In this document: positions 8,717-17,972 of the stretch, piece after piece
Layout of the letters: every line of letters begins with the position of its first letter
Numbering within the stretch: position 1 is the first letter of the stretch
NCBI RefSeq assembly: GCF_016428595.1
Contig: NZ_JAELVQ010000001.1
Location: 124,001 to 188,000 of the forward strand
Source: Snuella sedimenti
GTDB taxonomy: Bacteria > Bacteroidota > Bacteroidia > Flavobacteriales > Flavobacteriaceae
Direction: 5' to 3'
DNA: 64,000 nt
Position numbers and translations under genes: made by a program
Notes under the pieces: model-generated
Told to the model about the DNA's origin: nothing
Seen by the model: the letters and a program-made list of their open reading frames with translations, nothing else
The model's database searches: none

Positions 8717-9943
8717 TTATTGCGCAATTTTAAAACCAATAGCCTCTAAATCATCCCAAAAGGTAGGGTAGGACTTAGAAACAACTTGGGCATCTTCAAT
8801 AACTATAGGCACTTTAAGAGCCAAAGGCGCAAAAGCCATAGCCATTCTATGATCGTTATAGGTTGCTATAGAAACTAGCTCATTTATTTCCTTTGAAGCT
8901 TCCAAGTGCAATGACTTATCTGTTATGGTTACCTTTCCGCCAAGCTTTTCTATCTCGGTTTTTAAAGCTACCAACCTATCGGTTTCTTTAATCTTTAAGG
9001 TGTGTAGTCCAGTTAAATCGCACGCTATACCCAAGGCAAAACAAGTTACTGCTATGGTTTGGGCAATATCTGGCGCATTAACCAAATTAAATGTTTTAGT
9101 TGTTTTGTTATCGCTAACTTTCTTTAATGTTATGGTGTTATCTCCAAAAGTTGTTTCTACACCAAAATGTTTATATATTTCAACTAAAGCCGAATCGCCT
9201 TGTAAAGAGTCCAATTTATACGAAGACAAGGTTACCTGAGTACCCAGATCACTTATAGCAACAATACTAAAGTAATAAGACGCAGAAGACCAATCGGATT
9301 CTACAACAAGCTTTTGAGGCGTTAATGCCCGTGCATTCGGTTTAACAGAAATCACATTACCTTCAAACTTTGTACTCACGCCAATTTCTTCCAACAACCC
9401 TAAAGTCATTTTTACATAGGGTACAGAAGTAATATCGCCTTCTAGCGTTAGTTCCAATCCGTTTTCCAATTTTGAAGCAATTAACAATAGTGCTGAAATG
9501 TATTGACTGCTTACATTCGCTTTTAAAGATACTTCGTGTTTCGACAACTTCTTTCCTTTTATTTTTATGGGCGGAAAACCATCATTTTCGACATATTGAA
9601 TATCTGCTCCCAAATGTTGAAGTGCTTCAACCAAGATCTTAATAGGGCGCTCTTTCATTCGCTTGGAACCGGTAAGTACTACTTCTCTACCATCTTGAAC
9701 AGCAAAGAAAGCTGTTAAAAACCGCATGGCCGTACCTGCATGATGTATGTCTATTACATCTGAGGTTGATACCAAAGCCTTGGTCATTAAGTTACTGTCA
9801 TCGGAGTTTGAAATATTATCAAGCTCAAGCTCTGGATAAAGTGCTTTTAACAATAGTAATCGATTCGATTCACTTTTAGATCCTGTTATTTGAACGGCTG
9901 TCTGTTTGTCTGTTTGTGATTTTTGAAGTGTTATAGTTTGCAT
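8717..9943 (-). CDS. aroA: 3-phosphoshikimate 1-carboxyvinyltransferase (EPSP synthase)
   Basis: Sixth step of the shikimate pathway: adds enolpyruvate from PEP to shikimate 3-phosphate. The 408-residue length is slightly shorter than the enterobacterial enzyme. Visible motifs are ITGSKSESNRLLLL near residues 20-33 (S3P-binding KSxSxR), AGTAMRFLTAF (about 85) in place of the usual NAGTAMR-type loop, KERPI (about 108) and NDHRMAMAFAPLAL near the C-terminus. It supplies chorismate to the aromatic operon 12 kb away. It is separated by only 35 bases from the MazG-like gene upstream on the same strand. Confidence 0.95.
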   Translation of the reverse strand: MQTITLQKSQTDKQTAVQITGSKSESNRLLLLKALYPELELDNISNSDDSNLMTKALVSTSDVIDIHHAGTAMRFLTAFFAVQDGREVVLTGSKRMKERPIKILVEALQHLGADIQYVENDGFPPIKIKGKKLSKHEVSLKANVSSQYISALLLIASKLENGLELTLEGDITSVPYVKMTLGLLEEIGVSTKFEGNVISVKPNARALTPQKLVVESDWSSASYYFSIVAISDLGTQVTLSSYKLDSLQGDSALVEIYKHFGVETTFGDNTITLKKVSDNKTTKTFNLVNAPDIAQTIAVTCFALGIACDLTGLHTLKIKETDRLVALKTEIEKLGGKVTITDKSLHLEASKEINELVSIATYNDHRMAMAFAPLALKVPIVIEDAQVVSKSYPTFWDDLEAIGFKIAQ

Positions 9944-9978
9944 GCTCGTATAGATTCCTAATTAAAGAAGCTGCAAAT

Positions 9979-10305
9979 TTACTTTAATTTTTCGTTATTA
10001 TGGTGCCTATCGTGATCTCGTTTTGCTTTCTTATCCATTCTTTTATCGAAAGCCTTTTGTAAATCGACTCCTGTTTGATTTGCCAAACATAAAACGACGA
10101 ACAATACATCGGCTAGTTCTTCTCCCAGATCTTTATCTTTATCACTTTCTTTTTCACTCTGCTCACCATAACGTCGGGCAATAATTCGTGCTACCTCGCC
10201 TACTTCTTCGGTAAGCTGTGCCATATTGGTTAGCTCATTAAAATACCTAACGCCATGATTTTTAATCCAGTCATCTACTACTTTTTGTGCATTTTTTATA
10301 TCCAT
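9979..10305 (-). CDS. MazG-like nucleotide pyrophosphohydrolase
   Basis: A 108-residue all-alpha NTP pyrophosphohydrolase. The metal-binding helices are visible as LTEEVGEVARIIARRYGEQ (ExxE at about 30-34) and DLGEELADVLFVVLCLANQ (ExxxD). Such single-domain enzymes hydrolyse (d)NTPs, often non-canonical ones, to monophosphates. It starts one base before the stop of the DUF3857 gene and so is probably co-transcribed with it. The exact substrate cannot be inferred. Confidence 0.85.
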   Translation of the reverse strand: MDIKNAQKVVDDWIKNHGVRYFNELTNMAQLTEEVGEVARIIARRYGEQSEKESDKDKDLGEELADVLFVVLCLANQTGVDLQKAFDKRMDKKAKRDHDRHHNNEKLK

Positions 10306-12324
10306 CTATACTTTTGTTAAAACTATTTGTTCGTTTTCTTTTTCTATAAGCTGCTTGAAATATTCTTTTAAAGTTTCATAATACATTGAAGGAATAATCG
10401 ATTGATTTATTGCTGTTTCTATTATTAATTGCACATTAGACTCCGTTGTTGATATCACATACTTAAACGACCCCAAGTCATCTGGCAAAGCTAATGCACC
10501 TGATTCAGGAACTGATTCCACTTTATACCCCTCTGGTAATTTTATATTTACCATATATTTAGATCCAGAAGGATAACCAAAATCAATTGGAAATTCTCGC
10601 TTTTCTAATTTAAAAGGGTTCTCCTTTGTTCTTAAAAAGAATAAAGGTGAAAAATAGATTTTATCTCCTACAATATCTGCTTGGCTTTCTTTTGTAAATT
10701 TATACGATTCCATAACAGGCTTCCCTAAATCTACTGCATTGGCTACCTTAAAATCTGAAACTTCCAAACCATTATACTTATTTTCTAATTTCTCTAAAAA
10801 ATCTTCCTCATTCACTTTATTGTATTTTTCTCTATAAGACAATGCATTATGGCTAGTTTTCACACTTCTACATGCACCTTCAATAGTTCCATTTTCATCT
10901 AAATTAGCCAACATTGAAATGGTTTGCTTGGAAATATCCTTTGGATACAAACTAATTAAAGCCGAGCTACCTTGTTTTCTAATAATCCTACCCTCCCAAT
11001 TAAGCGTTCTGTACGGCAAAATATTTGGTGTTCCATACTCACTAGTCGCATCTAACAAAATTACCCCATTTAAAATTTCAACACAAGAAATTACATAATT
11101 ATACCCTTCTCTCGTTGGAAACAGCGGCACACCATTTTTTCTGGTACTTACTAAAACGGGGTTTGCATTAAGTCCTGCATGGCGCAACATGGAGGTTAGC
11201 ATTAAATTAATTTCTGCTACATTCCCTATTTGTTCTTTATAAGCTTTCCTTACTCCTTCATTACAATATTTACTGTAATAGCCATTCCACTTAACCCTTG
11301 ACTTTACAAAATTATAAATAAGCGCTGTTCGCTTCATTGGATCGGACACATCACCTATTAATGCATCAATATCATCCTTATAATATCCCGATTTATTTAG
11401 TTCTGTTCCAAAATTCGGACTTTCATAAATAGTCTTTACTACATCCTCCCATGTAGTAGAATAATATTTTATAGGGCTATTGGGAAATTTAGTATACGAT
11501 AATTCATACTTTACCGAAGATCTGTAATTATTAATATTATTTACATAGGGTTCTTCCTTTAATGCAGGAACATTTTCCAAATTATAAGAAGAAATATGCT
11601 TTGTGTACTCTAAATCTGATGTTTGATAACTTGTTCTTGCCGGTCCATCGTATATGCCATTTCCTCCTGTCCTAGTTTTGTTTTTAAATGTTATCTTATC
11701 TCTCTTGGTTTCATTATTTGGTCTAACTGCTAAATATCCCTTAGCATTAGCTTTAAAATTGAAATACTCAGGGGCTTCAAATTTAGCTTCTATTTTCTTC
11801 ACCGGTATATCATGCTGAAACACAAATTCATCTACATTTGAATAAAAAGGAGATGTGATTCGATATTTGTATTCTATAACTGTTCCCTCCTTAATATTGG
11901 GCATAGTAAATTTAGTCTCGTCCCAATACTTTGAACGTTCTTCTTTAAAAATCCCATCTTTATTAAGTTTCGTTTCTTCTATATCACCATCAACTAAATT
12001 ATAAGTATATGCTTTAATGCCAGTTACTTTTTCTATATTCGAATTATTTTTATATAAACCTATTGATTTTGTAGCATATTGAAATCCTTCTTGCGTATAT
12101 ATTTTAATACGCTCCTGAACTTCGGTTATCAATTGAAACCCTTCACTCTCGGTGTATTCAAAGAACGTTTTCCTGTTTTTATACAAATAAGCAGCATTGG
12201 CTGACGAATCCAAGGGATGGAGTTTTTCTTCTAATTCTTCTTTGGATACTTTTCCAAAATCGTAATTCTGTGCAACCGTTGTTAAGCTAAAGAGCAAAAC
12301 AGTTAAAAAGACTATCTGTTTCAT
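10306..12324 (-). CDS. Exported DUF3857/transglutaminase-like protein, catalytic residues lost
   Basis: A 672-residue protein. A signal peptide covers about residues 1-18 (ending TTVAQ). An N-terminal DUF3857 beta-sandwich spans about 50-260, a transglutaminase-like core about 325-430, and a C-terminal beta domain follows. In the core, the segment that normally reads GxCxxxA is GNVAEIN (367-373), so the catalytic Cys is replaced by Val369. The usual His position is in GYNYVISCVEI, with Tyr instead of His; only the Asp (LLDATSE) is kept. It is thus predicted to lack thiol protease/transglutaminase activity and to act as a binding or structural protein. The start codon sits at the end of the leader-like repeat. 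A paralogue with an intact Cys lies upstream at 12644-14563. Confidence 0.8.
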   Translation of the reverse strand: MKQIVFLTVLLFSLTTVAQNYDFGKVSKEELEEKLHPLDSSANAAYLYKNRKTFFEYTESEGFQLITEVQERIKIYTQEGFQYATKSIGLYKNNSNIEKVTGIKAYTYNLVDGDIEETKLNKDGIFKEERSKYWDETKFTMPNIKEGTVIEYKYRITSPFYSNVDEFVFQHDIPVKKIEAKFEAPEYFNFKANAKGYLAVRPNNETKRDKITFKNKTRTGGNGIYDGPARTSYQTSDLEYTKHISSYNLENVPALKEEPYVNNINNYRSSVKYELSYTKFPNSPIKYYSTTWEDVVKTIYESPNFGTELNKSGYYKDDIDALIGDVSDPMKRTALIYNFVKSRVKWNGYYSKYCNEGVRKAYKEQIGNVAEINLMLTSMLRHAGLNANPVLVSTRKNGVPLFPTREGYNYVISCVEILNGVILLDATSEYGTPNILPYRTLNWEGRIIRKQGSSALISLYPKDISKQTISMLANLDENGTIEGACRSVKTSHNALSYREKYNKVNEEDFLEKLENKYNGLEVSDFKVANAVDLGKPVMESYKFTKESQADIVGDKIYFSPLFFLRTKENPFKLEKREFPIDFGYPSGSKYMVNIKLPEGYKVESVPESGALALPDDLGSFKYVISTTESNVQLIIETAINQSIIPSMYYETLKEYFKQLIEKENEQIVLTKV

Positions 12325-12418
12325 CTGTTTAAATTTTATTGTTTTTTAGTGGTCAGATGCGATGCCCAAATTATCATATTGGTTGGGTTTGCAACTTATT
12401 GTTAATGGGCATTTCATA
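12322..12418 (-). repeat. Leader-like repeat, copy 2 (uninterrupted), abutting a start codon
   Basis: Read on the minus strand, the element runs ATGAAATGCCCA, GTTGCAAACCCAACC, ATATGATAATTTGGGCAT, CGCATCTGACCAC and an A-rich tail ending AACAG-ATG, where ATG is the start of the DUF3857 gene. It is the counterpart of 1950-2093. ATGCCCA and TGGGCAT can pair, enclosing a small GTTG/CAAC hairpin. The 319-base gap 12325-12643 holds this repeat, the hairpin repeat at 12450-12515, and otherwise AT-rich sequence in which I see nothing. Confidence 0.75.
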
Positions 12419-12449
12419 CGTTTAAATTTTGATAATTCATTTGATTTTA

Positions 12450-12515
12450 TATTAATTATAAAATTGAGAACGTATGCAATCCCTACGTTCTCACATTAAA
12501 AATTTTAAACATTTC
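12450..12515. repeat. Hairpin repeat family, copy 2
   Basis: AATTATAAAATTGAGAAC on the left and CACATTAAAAATTTTAAAC on the right flank a perfect 9-bp stem, GAGAACGTA/TACGTTCTC, with a 9-base loop. The flanks match copy 1 at 8585-8640 almost base for base although the loops differ. It lies downstream of the second DUF3857 gene and could end its transcript. Confidence 0.55.
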
Positions 12516-12643
12516 CTTTTGTGAAGTAATTTTTAAAATTTCTTAATGCTCGTTTCATGGTTTATGTTTATTGTTTTATTTCAACGGTCTCTAACATCCT
12601 TTATAAACATTTCGTGACATGCAAAACACTAGTCATGGATGCT

Positions 12644-14563
12644 TTATTTATTTTTAGTTTTAATTAATGCTATTTTTGAATTGTCCTGTTTTGCAACTTC
12701 TTTATAAAAGGTTCTAAAACTATCGTAGTCTTCTTTAGGAAACGCTCCGTCGTTTACAATAAACTGTCTTTTGTACAACAATGTCTTACCACCTACAACC
12801 TCTATTTCCGCCTTATAACTTCCAAACTTAGTCTCAATTACTTTATTCTTTGGTAAGGATTCTACCTTATAATCTTGAGGCAATTTAATTTCCACTTTAT
12901 CAACATCTTTAAACCCCCTACGAATTTTAACTGGCCATTTTCTTTCCCTGTAACGATCTGGAATGTGCATATTTCGGTTTAACGCATTTATAGTAACAAG
13001 CATTCTATCTCCTACTAACTTTGAATAATTAGATGCCTTAAAAGCAATCGTTTCAATAAACTCAATATTGTTTTTGTCATTCTCAATGTCCATCTTATCA
13101 ATGGTTAAACTATTTATATACTTCCACCGCTTTTTATAGTGTACATCTAAATCTCTCTCTGTTTCGGTTTCTAACCGAAGTTTATCGTCATATTGTATGC
13201 CTTTGGATCTAATATTTGCAGTAGCTTCCATACCGCCTTCATTAGAAATACTATAGGTTCCATTTAGCACTTGTGTGCTTTCCGCGGTCGTATACTTTTT
13301 AGTATGGGCAATCTTTCCTCCTTCAGGCGTAATTACCAGCACATCCCTATCATCTGTAAAATCCCCAATAAAACCGAATGGTAATTTTTGACTTGTACAT
13401 TCTAACCAAATATCCTCCTGATTCTCTATTGGAATATTAAGAATGACGTGATTCCCTTGCACTGAAGCAAAGTCATTTTCAATGTTTCTTTGGCCGCTTC
13501 CAGCATATACAACTGTATAATTAGATGTAAGGCCAACAGCCCTTAACAAAGACATGGTATAATTAGTTAATCCTTTACAATCGCCATAACCTAACTTATC
13601 AACTTCTGATGTATTAAAAGGTTTCCAGCCTCCTATTCCAACCTGAACACTTATATACCGTGTTTTATCTTGAACGTATTTGTAAATCTTCTTAGCTTTA
13701 TCAATAGCTGTTGTTTCATCTTTAACCAAATCCTTAACCATATTGATAGTGCTTTCAGGCAAATCGTGCGTATCTTTTATTAAATCATGATACATCCATT
13801 TTCCAAAATCGTTCCAATCCTCTACTTTAGTTTGCACTCCTTCCAAAGCAAACTGTTGGGAAGCAAACAATACTTTTGGCATAATATCGCTAAACAACGG
13901 ACTATAATCCTCTGGTTTGGTAGCTTCAATATGTTTTACCTTATAGGAAACCTTACCTTCTAATTCTTCTTTTTCTATATTAATTCCTTCAAAATTTTTT
14001 TCCTTCTTTCTAATGGTTAAACCTTCAGGATAAACAAGGGAATAAGAACTGCTTTCTACACTAACAAAATAGTCGTTTAATGGCATAAACGGTCTTATAA
14101 ATGCTGTATTATTAGTGTTCATCTCGTAGGTAAACTCTATGGTATACGGGTAACTAATAGGCGTGTAATCTAAATATTTAACTCTGGAATCTGAATACAA
14201 AGTACCGCCATCAACTGCACTAACGTCCTTAAATTCGCCCTTTTTAATTTTTTTTATTTGATTGCCTAGGTTATTAAACACCAAAACTTCTAATGTTTTA
14301 ATCTTTACATTATTATCGTAATGTACATATGTATCAACAGCATCGTCTCCCTCCTTATTTAGCACTGTTACAATGCGTTTCTCTGTAACAACCATTTCAT
14401 CAGATGATTTTAATAAAATATTTGTTTCACAAGACCTAACAACAGCATTGGCATATTGTTTTAAATGATTAGGAATCGAGAAGCTATTGTATACTTTTTC
14501 TTGAGAAGAAACCACTAGAGTTGCTAAGAACAAAACAACTCTAATACTATTTTTAATACTCAT
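12644..14563 (-). CDS. Exported DUF3857 and transglutaminase domain protein
   Basis: About 639 residues from the chosen ATG at 14563; an upstream in-frame ATG at 14584 would put seven residues ahead of a good signal peptide (MSIKNSIRVVLFLATLVVSSQ), so the internal start is preferred. DUF3857 occupies the N-terminal third. The transglutaminase-like core holds KLGYGDCKGLTNY with the catalytic Cys, QGNHVILNI with the His, and WLECTSQ at the acidic position. A C-terminal beta domain follows. These proteins are common in Bacteroidota and presumed periplasmic; substrates are unknown. A MITE-like repeat lies between it and the gene upstream, so it probably has its own promoter. Confidence 0.82.
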   Translation of the reverse strand: MSIKNSIRVVLFLATLVVSSQEKVYNSFSIPNHLKQYANAVVRSCETNILLKSSDEMVVTEKRIVTVLNKEGDDAVDTYVHYDNNVKIKTLEVLVFNNLGNQIKKIKKGEFKDVSAVDGGTLYSDSRVKYLDYTPISYPYTIEFTYEMNTNNTAFIRPFMPLNDYFVSVESSSYSLVYPEGLTIRKKEKNFEGINIEKEELEGKVSYKVKHIEATKPEDYSPLFSDIMPKVLFASQQFALEGVQTKVEDWNDFGKWMYHDLIKDTHDLPESTINMVKDLVKDETTAIDKAKKIYKYVQDKTRYISVQVGIGGWKPFNTSEVDKLGYGDCKGLTNYTMSLLRAVGLTSNYTVVYAGSGQRNIENDFASVQGNHVILNIPIENQEDIWLECTSQKLPFGFIGDFTDDRDVLVITPEGGKIAHTKKYTTAESTQVLNGTYSISNEGGMEATANIRSKGIQYDDKLRLETETERDLDVHYKKRWKYINSLTIDKMDIENDKNNIEFIETIAFKASNYSKLVGDRMLVTINALNRNMHIPDRYRERKWPVKIRRGFKDVDKVEIKLPQDYKVESLPKNKVIETKFGSYKAEIEVVGGKTLLYKRQFIVNDGAFPKEDYDSFRTFYKEVAKQDNSKIALIKTKNK

Positions 14564-14622
14564 AAACTGTTTGGTTAGATGCAAAAACTAATGTATTTGC
14601 ATTCGTAAAAGATTTAATTAAA

Positions 14623-14773
14623 TAAGAGACTGCTTAAATTTCACCTTTCGGTTTTATTATATCTTTTTTCACCGCTTTTCGTTATGAAAAACCTCATTTA
14701 GCACTACTAAACTTCAGTTTTAAAGCCTTAACTAGCAAAAAATGACCTATAACGAATTGTAAAAGTCTCTAAG
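14623..14773 (-). mobile_element. MITE-like element, copy B
   Basis: About 150 bp, related over its length to the inverted counterpart at 26499-26664. Shared blocks include CGTTATAGGT, TTAAGGC, AGTTTAG and GCTAAATGAGG. The ends are GAGACTGC at the left and AGTCTC at the right, each flanked by TAA, consistent with a 3-bp target duplication. The terminal repeats have diverged. No ORF of note is present. The right end supplies the stop codon of the YdjM-like gene. It fills most of the gap between that gene and the transglutaminase gene. Confidence 0.7.
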
Positions 14774-15302
14774 ATTCAAACTCCTCACTCTTTCTGAGAC
14801 GTGTTAAAAATCTTATACCAAATATAATAAAACACGGCACAACTACGTACTTAAATTCGCTAAAAATAACCTTAAGTCCCCATTCTGAAAAAAAATGTTT
14901 TATTCCTAAAGGCGACACCTTTATTATTCTAACGGGAAAGAAAAAGCGATTATTATTAAATGGGATTAAAAACCCTACGCCTTTACCCCCAGTGGTCATA
15001 GCATCCAAAGCCCCATGCGATAGTGTCGCTAGGAAAATCACTAAAAACCAAATAAGTTTATGCTTCTTACCTAATGTAAACATTAAAAGCAATGCCCATA
15101 GCAAAGCAAATACAACAGAATGGGAAAAACCTCGATGTCCGAACGGATGCATATACGGTATGCCCCGTTTAAATCCGATAACATCCAAATCTGGCAGTAT
15201 AGTAGAAATAATAGCTACTACCAATAACCATTTTGTATTTTGATTATCGATAACTTTTGTTAAGGTATACCCTACAATACTGTGCCCAAAAACGGAAGCC
15301 AC
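14769..15302 (-). CDS. YdjM-like membrane-bound metal-dependent hydrolase family protein
   Basis: A 177-residue integral membrane protein with about four helices. Conserved acidic/His features of the YdjM (LexA-binding inner-membrane) family are present: FGHSIVGYTL at the start, ILPDLDVIGF (about 35), HPFGHRGFSHS (about 52) and LSHGALDAMTTGG (about 93). The family is annotated as putative metal hydrolase without a defined reaction. It begins immediately after the dtd stop codon (no gap), so the two are co-transcribed. Its own TAG stop is formed at the junction with the MITE-like element, so the original C-terminus may have been altered. Confidence 0.8.
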   Translation of the reverse strand: MASVFGHSIVGYTLTKVIDNQNTKWLLVVAIISTILPDLDVIGFKRGIPYMHPFGHRGFSHSVVFALLWALLLMFTLGKKHKLIWFLVIFLATLSHGALDAMTTGGKGVGFLIPFNNNRFFFPVRIIKVSPLGIKHFFSEWGLKVIFSEFKYVVVPCFIIFGIRFLTRLRKSEEFES

Positions 15303-15755
15303 TTATTCTTTATTTTTAGAATCGATTATAATGGTAACTGGTCCATCATTTACCAGAGCTAATTGCATATTGGCTCCAAAAACGCCTGTTTGCACCTGCT
15401 TCCCCAAGTCGACTTCTAATTGCTTTACAAAACTTTCGTATAAAGGAATGGCAACATCAGGTTTTGCCGCCTTAATATAACTGGGTCTGTTACCTTTTTT
15501 TGTTGAAGCATGCAATGTAAATTGACTAACAACAATTACTTCGCCATCAACATCCAACAAAGATTTATTCATCACACCGTTATCATCATTAAAAATACGC
15601 ATGTTCGCAATTTTATTAGATAACCATTTTACATCCTCTTGTTTATCATCATCAACAATCCCTAAAAGAACCATTATTCCATTATCAATAGATGCGACTA
15701 TTTCTCCTTCAATAGTTACACTAGATTTTAAAACACGTTGTAATACTACTTTCAT
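15303..15755 (-). CDS. dtd: D-aminoacyl-tRNA deacylase
   Basis: Hydrolyses D-aminoacyl-tRNAs (and glycyl-tRNA-Ala) as translational proofreading. The 150-residue length is normal. The two signature motifs forming the active site across the dimer are present: VSQFTLHA (about 77-84) and NDGPVT near the C-terminus (the NxGPxT motif). It is followed directly by the YdjM-like gene and preceded by the sialidase gene 37 bases upstream. Confidence 0.95.
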   Translation of the reverse strand: MKVVLQRVLKSSVTIEGEIVASIDNGIMVLLGIVDDDKQEDVKWLSNKIANMRIFNDDNGVMNKSLLDVDGEVIVVSQFTLHASTKKGNRPSYIKAAKPDVAIPLYESFVKQLEVDLGKQVQTGVFGANMQLALVNDGPVTIIIDSKNKE

Positions 15756-15792
15756 TTCTTAATCTCTCTCTTCTTTAAAATCACTCTCAAAA

Positions 15793-16947
15793 CTACAAAT
15801 CACTTTTAGGTATTATTTTATAACGAATTGCTTCATAAGGATTTTCGTTACCAGCCTCGTAAAAAATAAGAATATCACCGTTCTGCAACGCTGTTAAATC
15901 AGAATAGGCAGCATGTGATTCATGGATTACTATCTTCTTATTCCAACTTAAGCCATCATCATAACTTATGGAAAGTGTCATATTTACTCTGGAATTAGTA
16001 TCTGCGGGATTCGTAAATAACAATATATTTCTATCTCCTTTTTTAACGGTTAGTAAGGCACCTTGACATCTTGGTTCAGGTAACTGCTTATCAAATCGTT
16101 GGTTTTCCCATGTAATACCTCCATCTTTGCTAAAGGCAATTTGTCGCGTTTTGGTGGTATCCCTTTTATAGTTACGCATATTAAGTATTAAATCGCCATT
16201 CGACAATTCGGCCACGGTACATTCATTAACTTGATGACCAGGTGTTGTTCCACCAAGCTTCCAAGTAGCTCCATGATCGTCAGAGTAAATAACATGAGAA
16301 TAATAATGCTTTGAATCTTTTTCTATATGGTCACACGGAATTACCAATCGTCCTTTATTAACTCCCTTTTTCAGTTGAATGCCATGAACGGGCCCTGTTG
16401 CATACCAAGACCAGTTATCTTGTTTAACATTCGCTGTGATATCTTTTGGTTGAGTCCAAGTCTCTCCTTCATCGCTAGAAGTTAACTGAAATACCGTTCT
16501 ACTGTCAATACTTGTCCCATTGATGATCTCAGATTCATGATCTTCTCCATTATTCCATGTTGCCAGTAAATGTACATTTCCTGTCTCTGCATCTACAACA
16601 GGTGCCGGATTTCCACAAACATTATCATTATCATTCCAAATAACTCTAAGCGGACTCCATGTAAGACCATTATCGACAGATTTTTTCATAACAAGGTCAA
16701 TATCCCCTGTATCCGAACAGCCAAGTTTTCTGGCTTCACAAAAAGCTAAAACGGCTCCTCTATTGGTTGTTACAACCGATGGAATTCTAAAACAAGCATA
16801 CCCTTCTTCCCAAGGCACAAATAAAACATTAGATTTCTGAAACTGAACCACTTTACCTTTCATCCGATCATCTCCCCCTTTAGGAACATGTTTCAAATAA
16901 ATGATTCCCAGTAACAAAATCGAAATAAACAATACGCTATTATTCAT
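15793..16947 (-). CDS. Exo-alpha-sialidase (GH33-type), membrane-anchored or exported
   Basis: A 384-residue six-bladed propeller glycosidase. An N-terminal hydrophobic segment (MNNSVLFISILLLGIIYL) is a signal peptide or anchor. The catalytic arginine lies in the FRIP motif (F53-P56, ACFRIPSVV). Five Asp-box repeats are visible: SVDNGLTW, SSDEGETW, SDDHGATW, SKDGGITW and SYDDGLSW. RCQGALLTV probably carries a further arginine of the triad. The enzyme releases terminal sialic acids from glycoconjugates. No sialic acid transporter, lyase or SusCD pair is nearby, so it stands isolated between dtd and rsgA. Confidence 0.88.
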   Translation of the reverse strand: MNNSVLFISILLLGIIYLKHVPKGGDDRMKGKVVQFQKSNVLFVPWEEGYACFRIPSVVTTNRGAVLAFCEARKLGCSDTGDIDLVMKKSVDNGLTWSPLRVIWNDNDNVCGNPAPVVDAETGNVHLLATWNNGEDHESEIINGTSIDSRTVFQLTSSDEGETWTQPKDITANVKQDNWSWYATGPVHGIQLKKGVNKGRLVIPCDHIEKDSKHYYSHVIYSDDHGATWKLGGTTPGHQVNECTVAELSNGDLILNMRNYKRDTTKTRQIAFSKDGGITWENQRFDKQLPEPRCQGALLTVKKGDRNILLFTNPADTNSRVNMTLSISYDDGLSWNKKIVIHESHAAYSDLTALQNGDILIFYEAGNENPYEAIRYKIIPKSDL

Positions 16948-16989
16948 CTAAAACTAACGTTTAAGTACAGCTAACAGCTTCTTAAAAGG

Positions 16990-17937
16990 CTATTGCTCCC
17001 AGTTATCGGTGCGGTAATGCTCTTCATCGCCTTCAATTATCTGTAAATAACTTCGATATCTCGTATATTCTACGGCACCATCATCCAAGGCCTTTTTTAC
17101 AGCACATTTTGGTTCGTTAACATGCAAACAATTATTAAACTTACAATCTTGTTTTAGCGCAAAAAACTCAGGAAAATAATCGCCTATCTCTTCTTTGTCC
17201 ATGTCTACAATACCAAAACCTTTTATACCCGGCGTATCGATTATTCTTGCACTAAAACTTAAATCAAACATTTCTGCAAATGTCGTGGTATGTTGGCCTT
17301 GCATGTGCAATGAGGATATCTCCTTTGTCTTCAAATTCAAATCTGGCTCTATAGCATTTACCAAAGTAGATTTACCAACTCCAGAATGACCAGAAAACAT
17401 GCTTACCTTATCGTGCATTAATGCTTTTACTTTATCAACATTTTTGCCTGTTTTAGCTGAGACCCCTATACACTCGTAGCCTATTTTTCTATAAACATGT
17501 GCTAAATACCGAACCTCGTTTAACGTATCTTCATCGTATACATCTATTTTATTGAAGAGTAAAATAGTTTTAACAGAATAAGCTTCAGCTGTAACCAAAA
17601 ACCGGTCAATGAAACTGGTTAAGGTTGGTGGATTGTTAATCGTGATCATTAAAAAAACCTGATCTAAATTTGCTGCAATAATATGGGTTTGCTTAGATAG
17701 GTTAACCGATTTTCTTACGATATAATTAGCTCTATCATGAATATTATAGATGATACCAGACTCTTGGTTATTATCAGATTCCAATTCAAAATCCACCACA
17801 TCACCAACAGCTATTGGGTTTGTACTTTTAATACCTTTAATACGAAACTTTCCTTTTATACGGCATTCGTAAGTGTCCCCAAATTCTGTTTTCACAGTAT
17901 ACCAACTGCCTGTAGATTTATATACGCGTCCTGTCAT
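16990..17937 (-). CDS. rsgA: Ribosome small-subunit biogenesis GTPase RsgA
   Basis: A circularly permuted GTPase that checks late 30S assembly. It has 315 residues: an N-terminal OB-fold (1-75), then a G domain in permuted order, NKID (G4, about 125), GHSGVGKSTL (G1, about 182) and DTPGIKGFG (G3, about 227). A C-terminal zinc finger shows C-x5-C-x-H-x5-C in CKFNNCLHVNEPKC. Length and order match the family. A terminator-like hairpin lies between it and the upstream gene, so it probably has its own promoter. Confidence 0.96.
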   Translation of the reverse strand: MTGRVYKSTGSWYTVKTEFGDTYECRIKGKFRIKGIKSTNPIAVGDVVDFELESDNNQESGIIYNIHDRANYIVRKSVNLSKQTHIIAANLDQVFLMITINNPPTLTSFIDRFLVTAEAYSVKTILLFNKIDVYDEDTLNEVRYLAHVYRKIGYECIGVSAKTGKNVDKVKALMHDKVSMFSGHSGVGKSTLVNAIEPDLNLKTKEISSLHMQGQHTTTFAEMFDLSFSARIIDTPGIKGFGIVDMDKEEIGDYFPEFFALKQDCKFNNCLHVNEPKCAVKKALDDGAVEYTRYRSYLQIIEGDEEHYRTDNWEQ

Positions 17938-17972
17938 TACAACAAAGATGTAAATAATTAGGCTCTAATACA

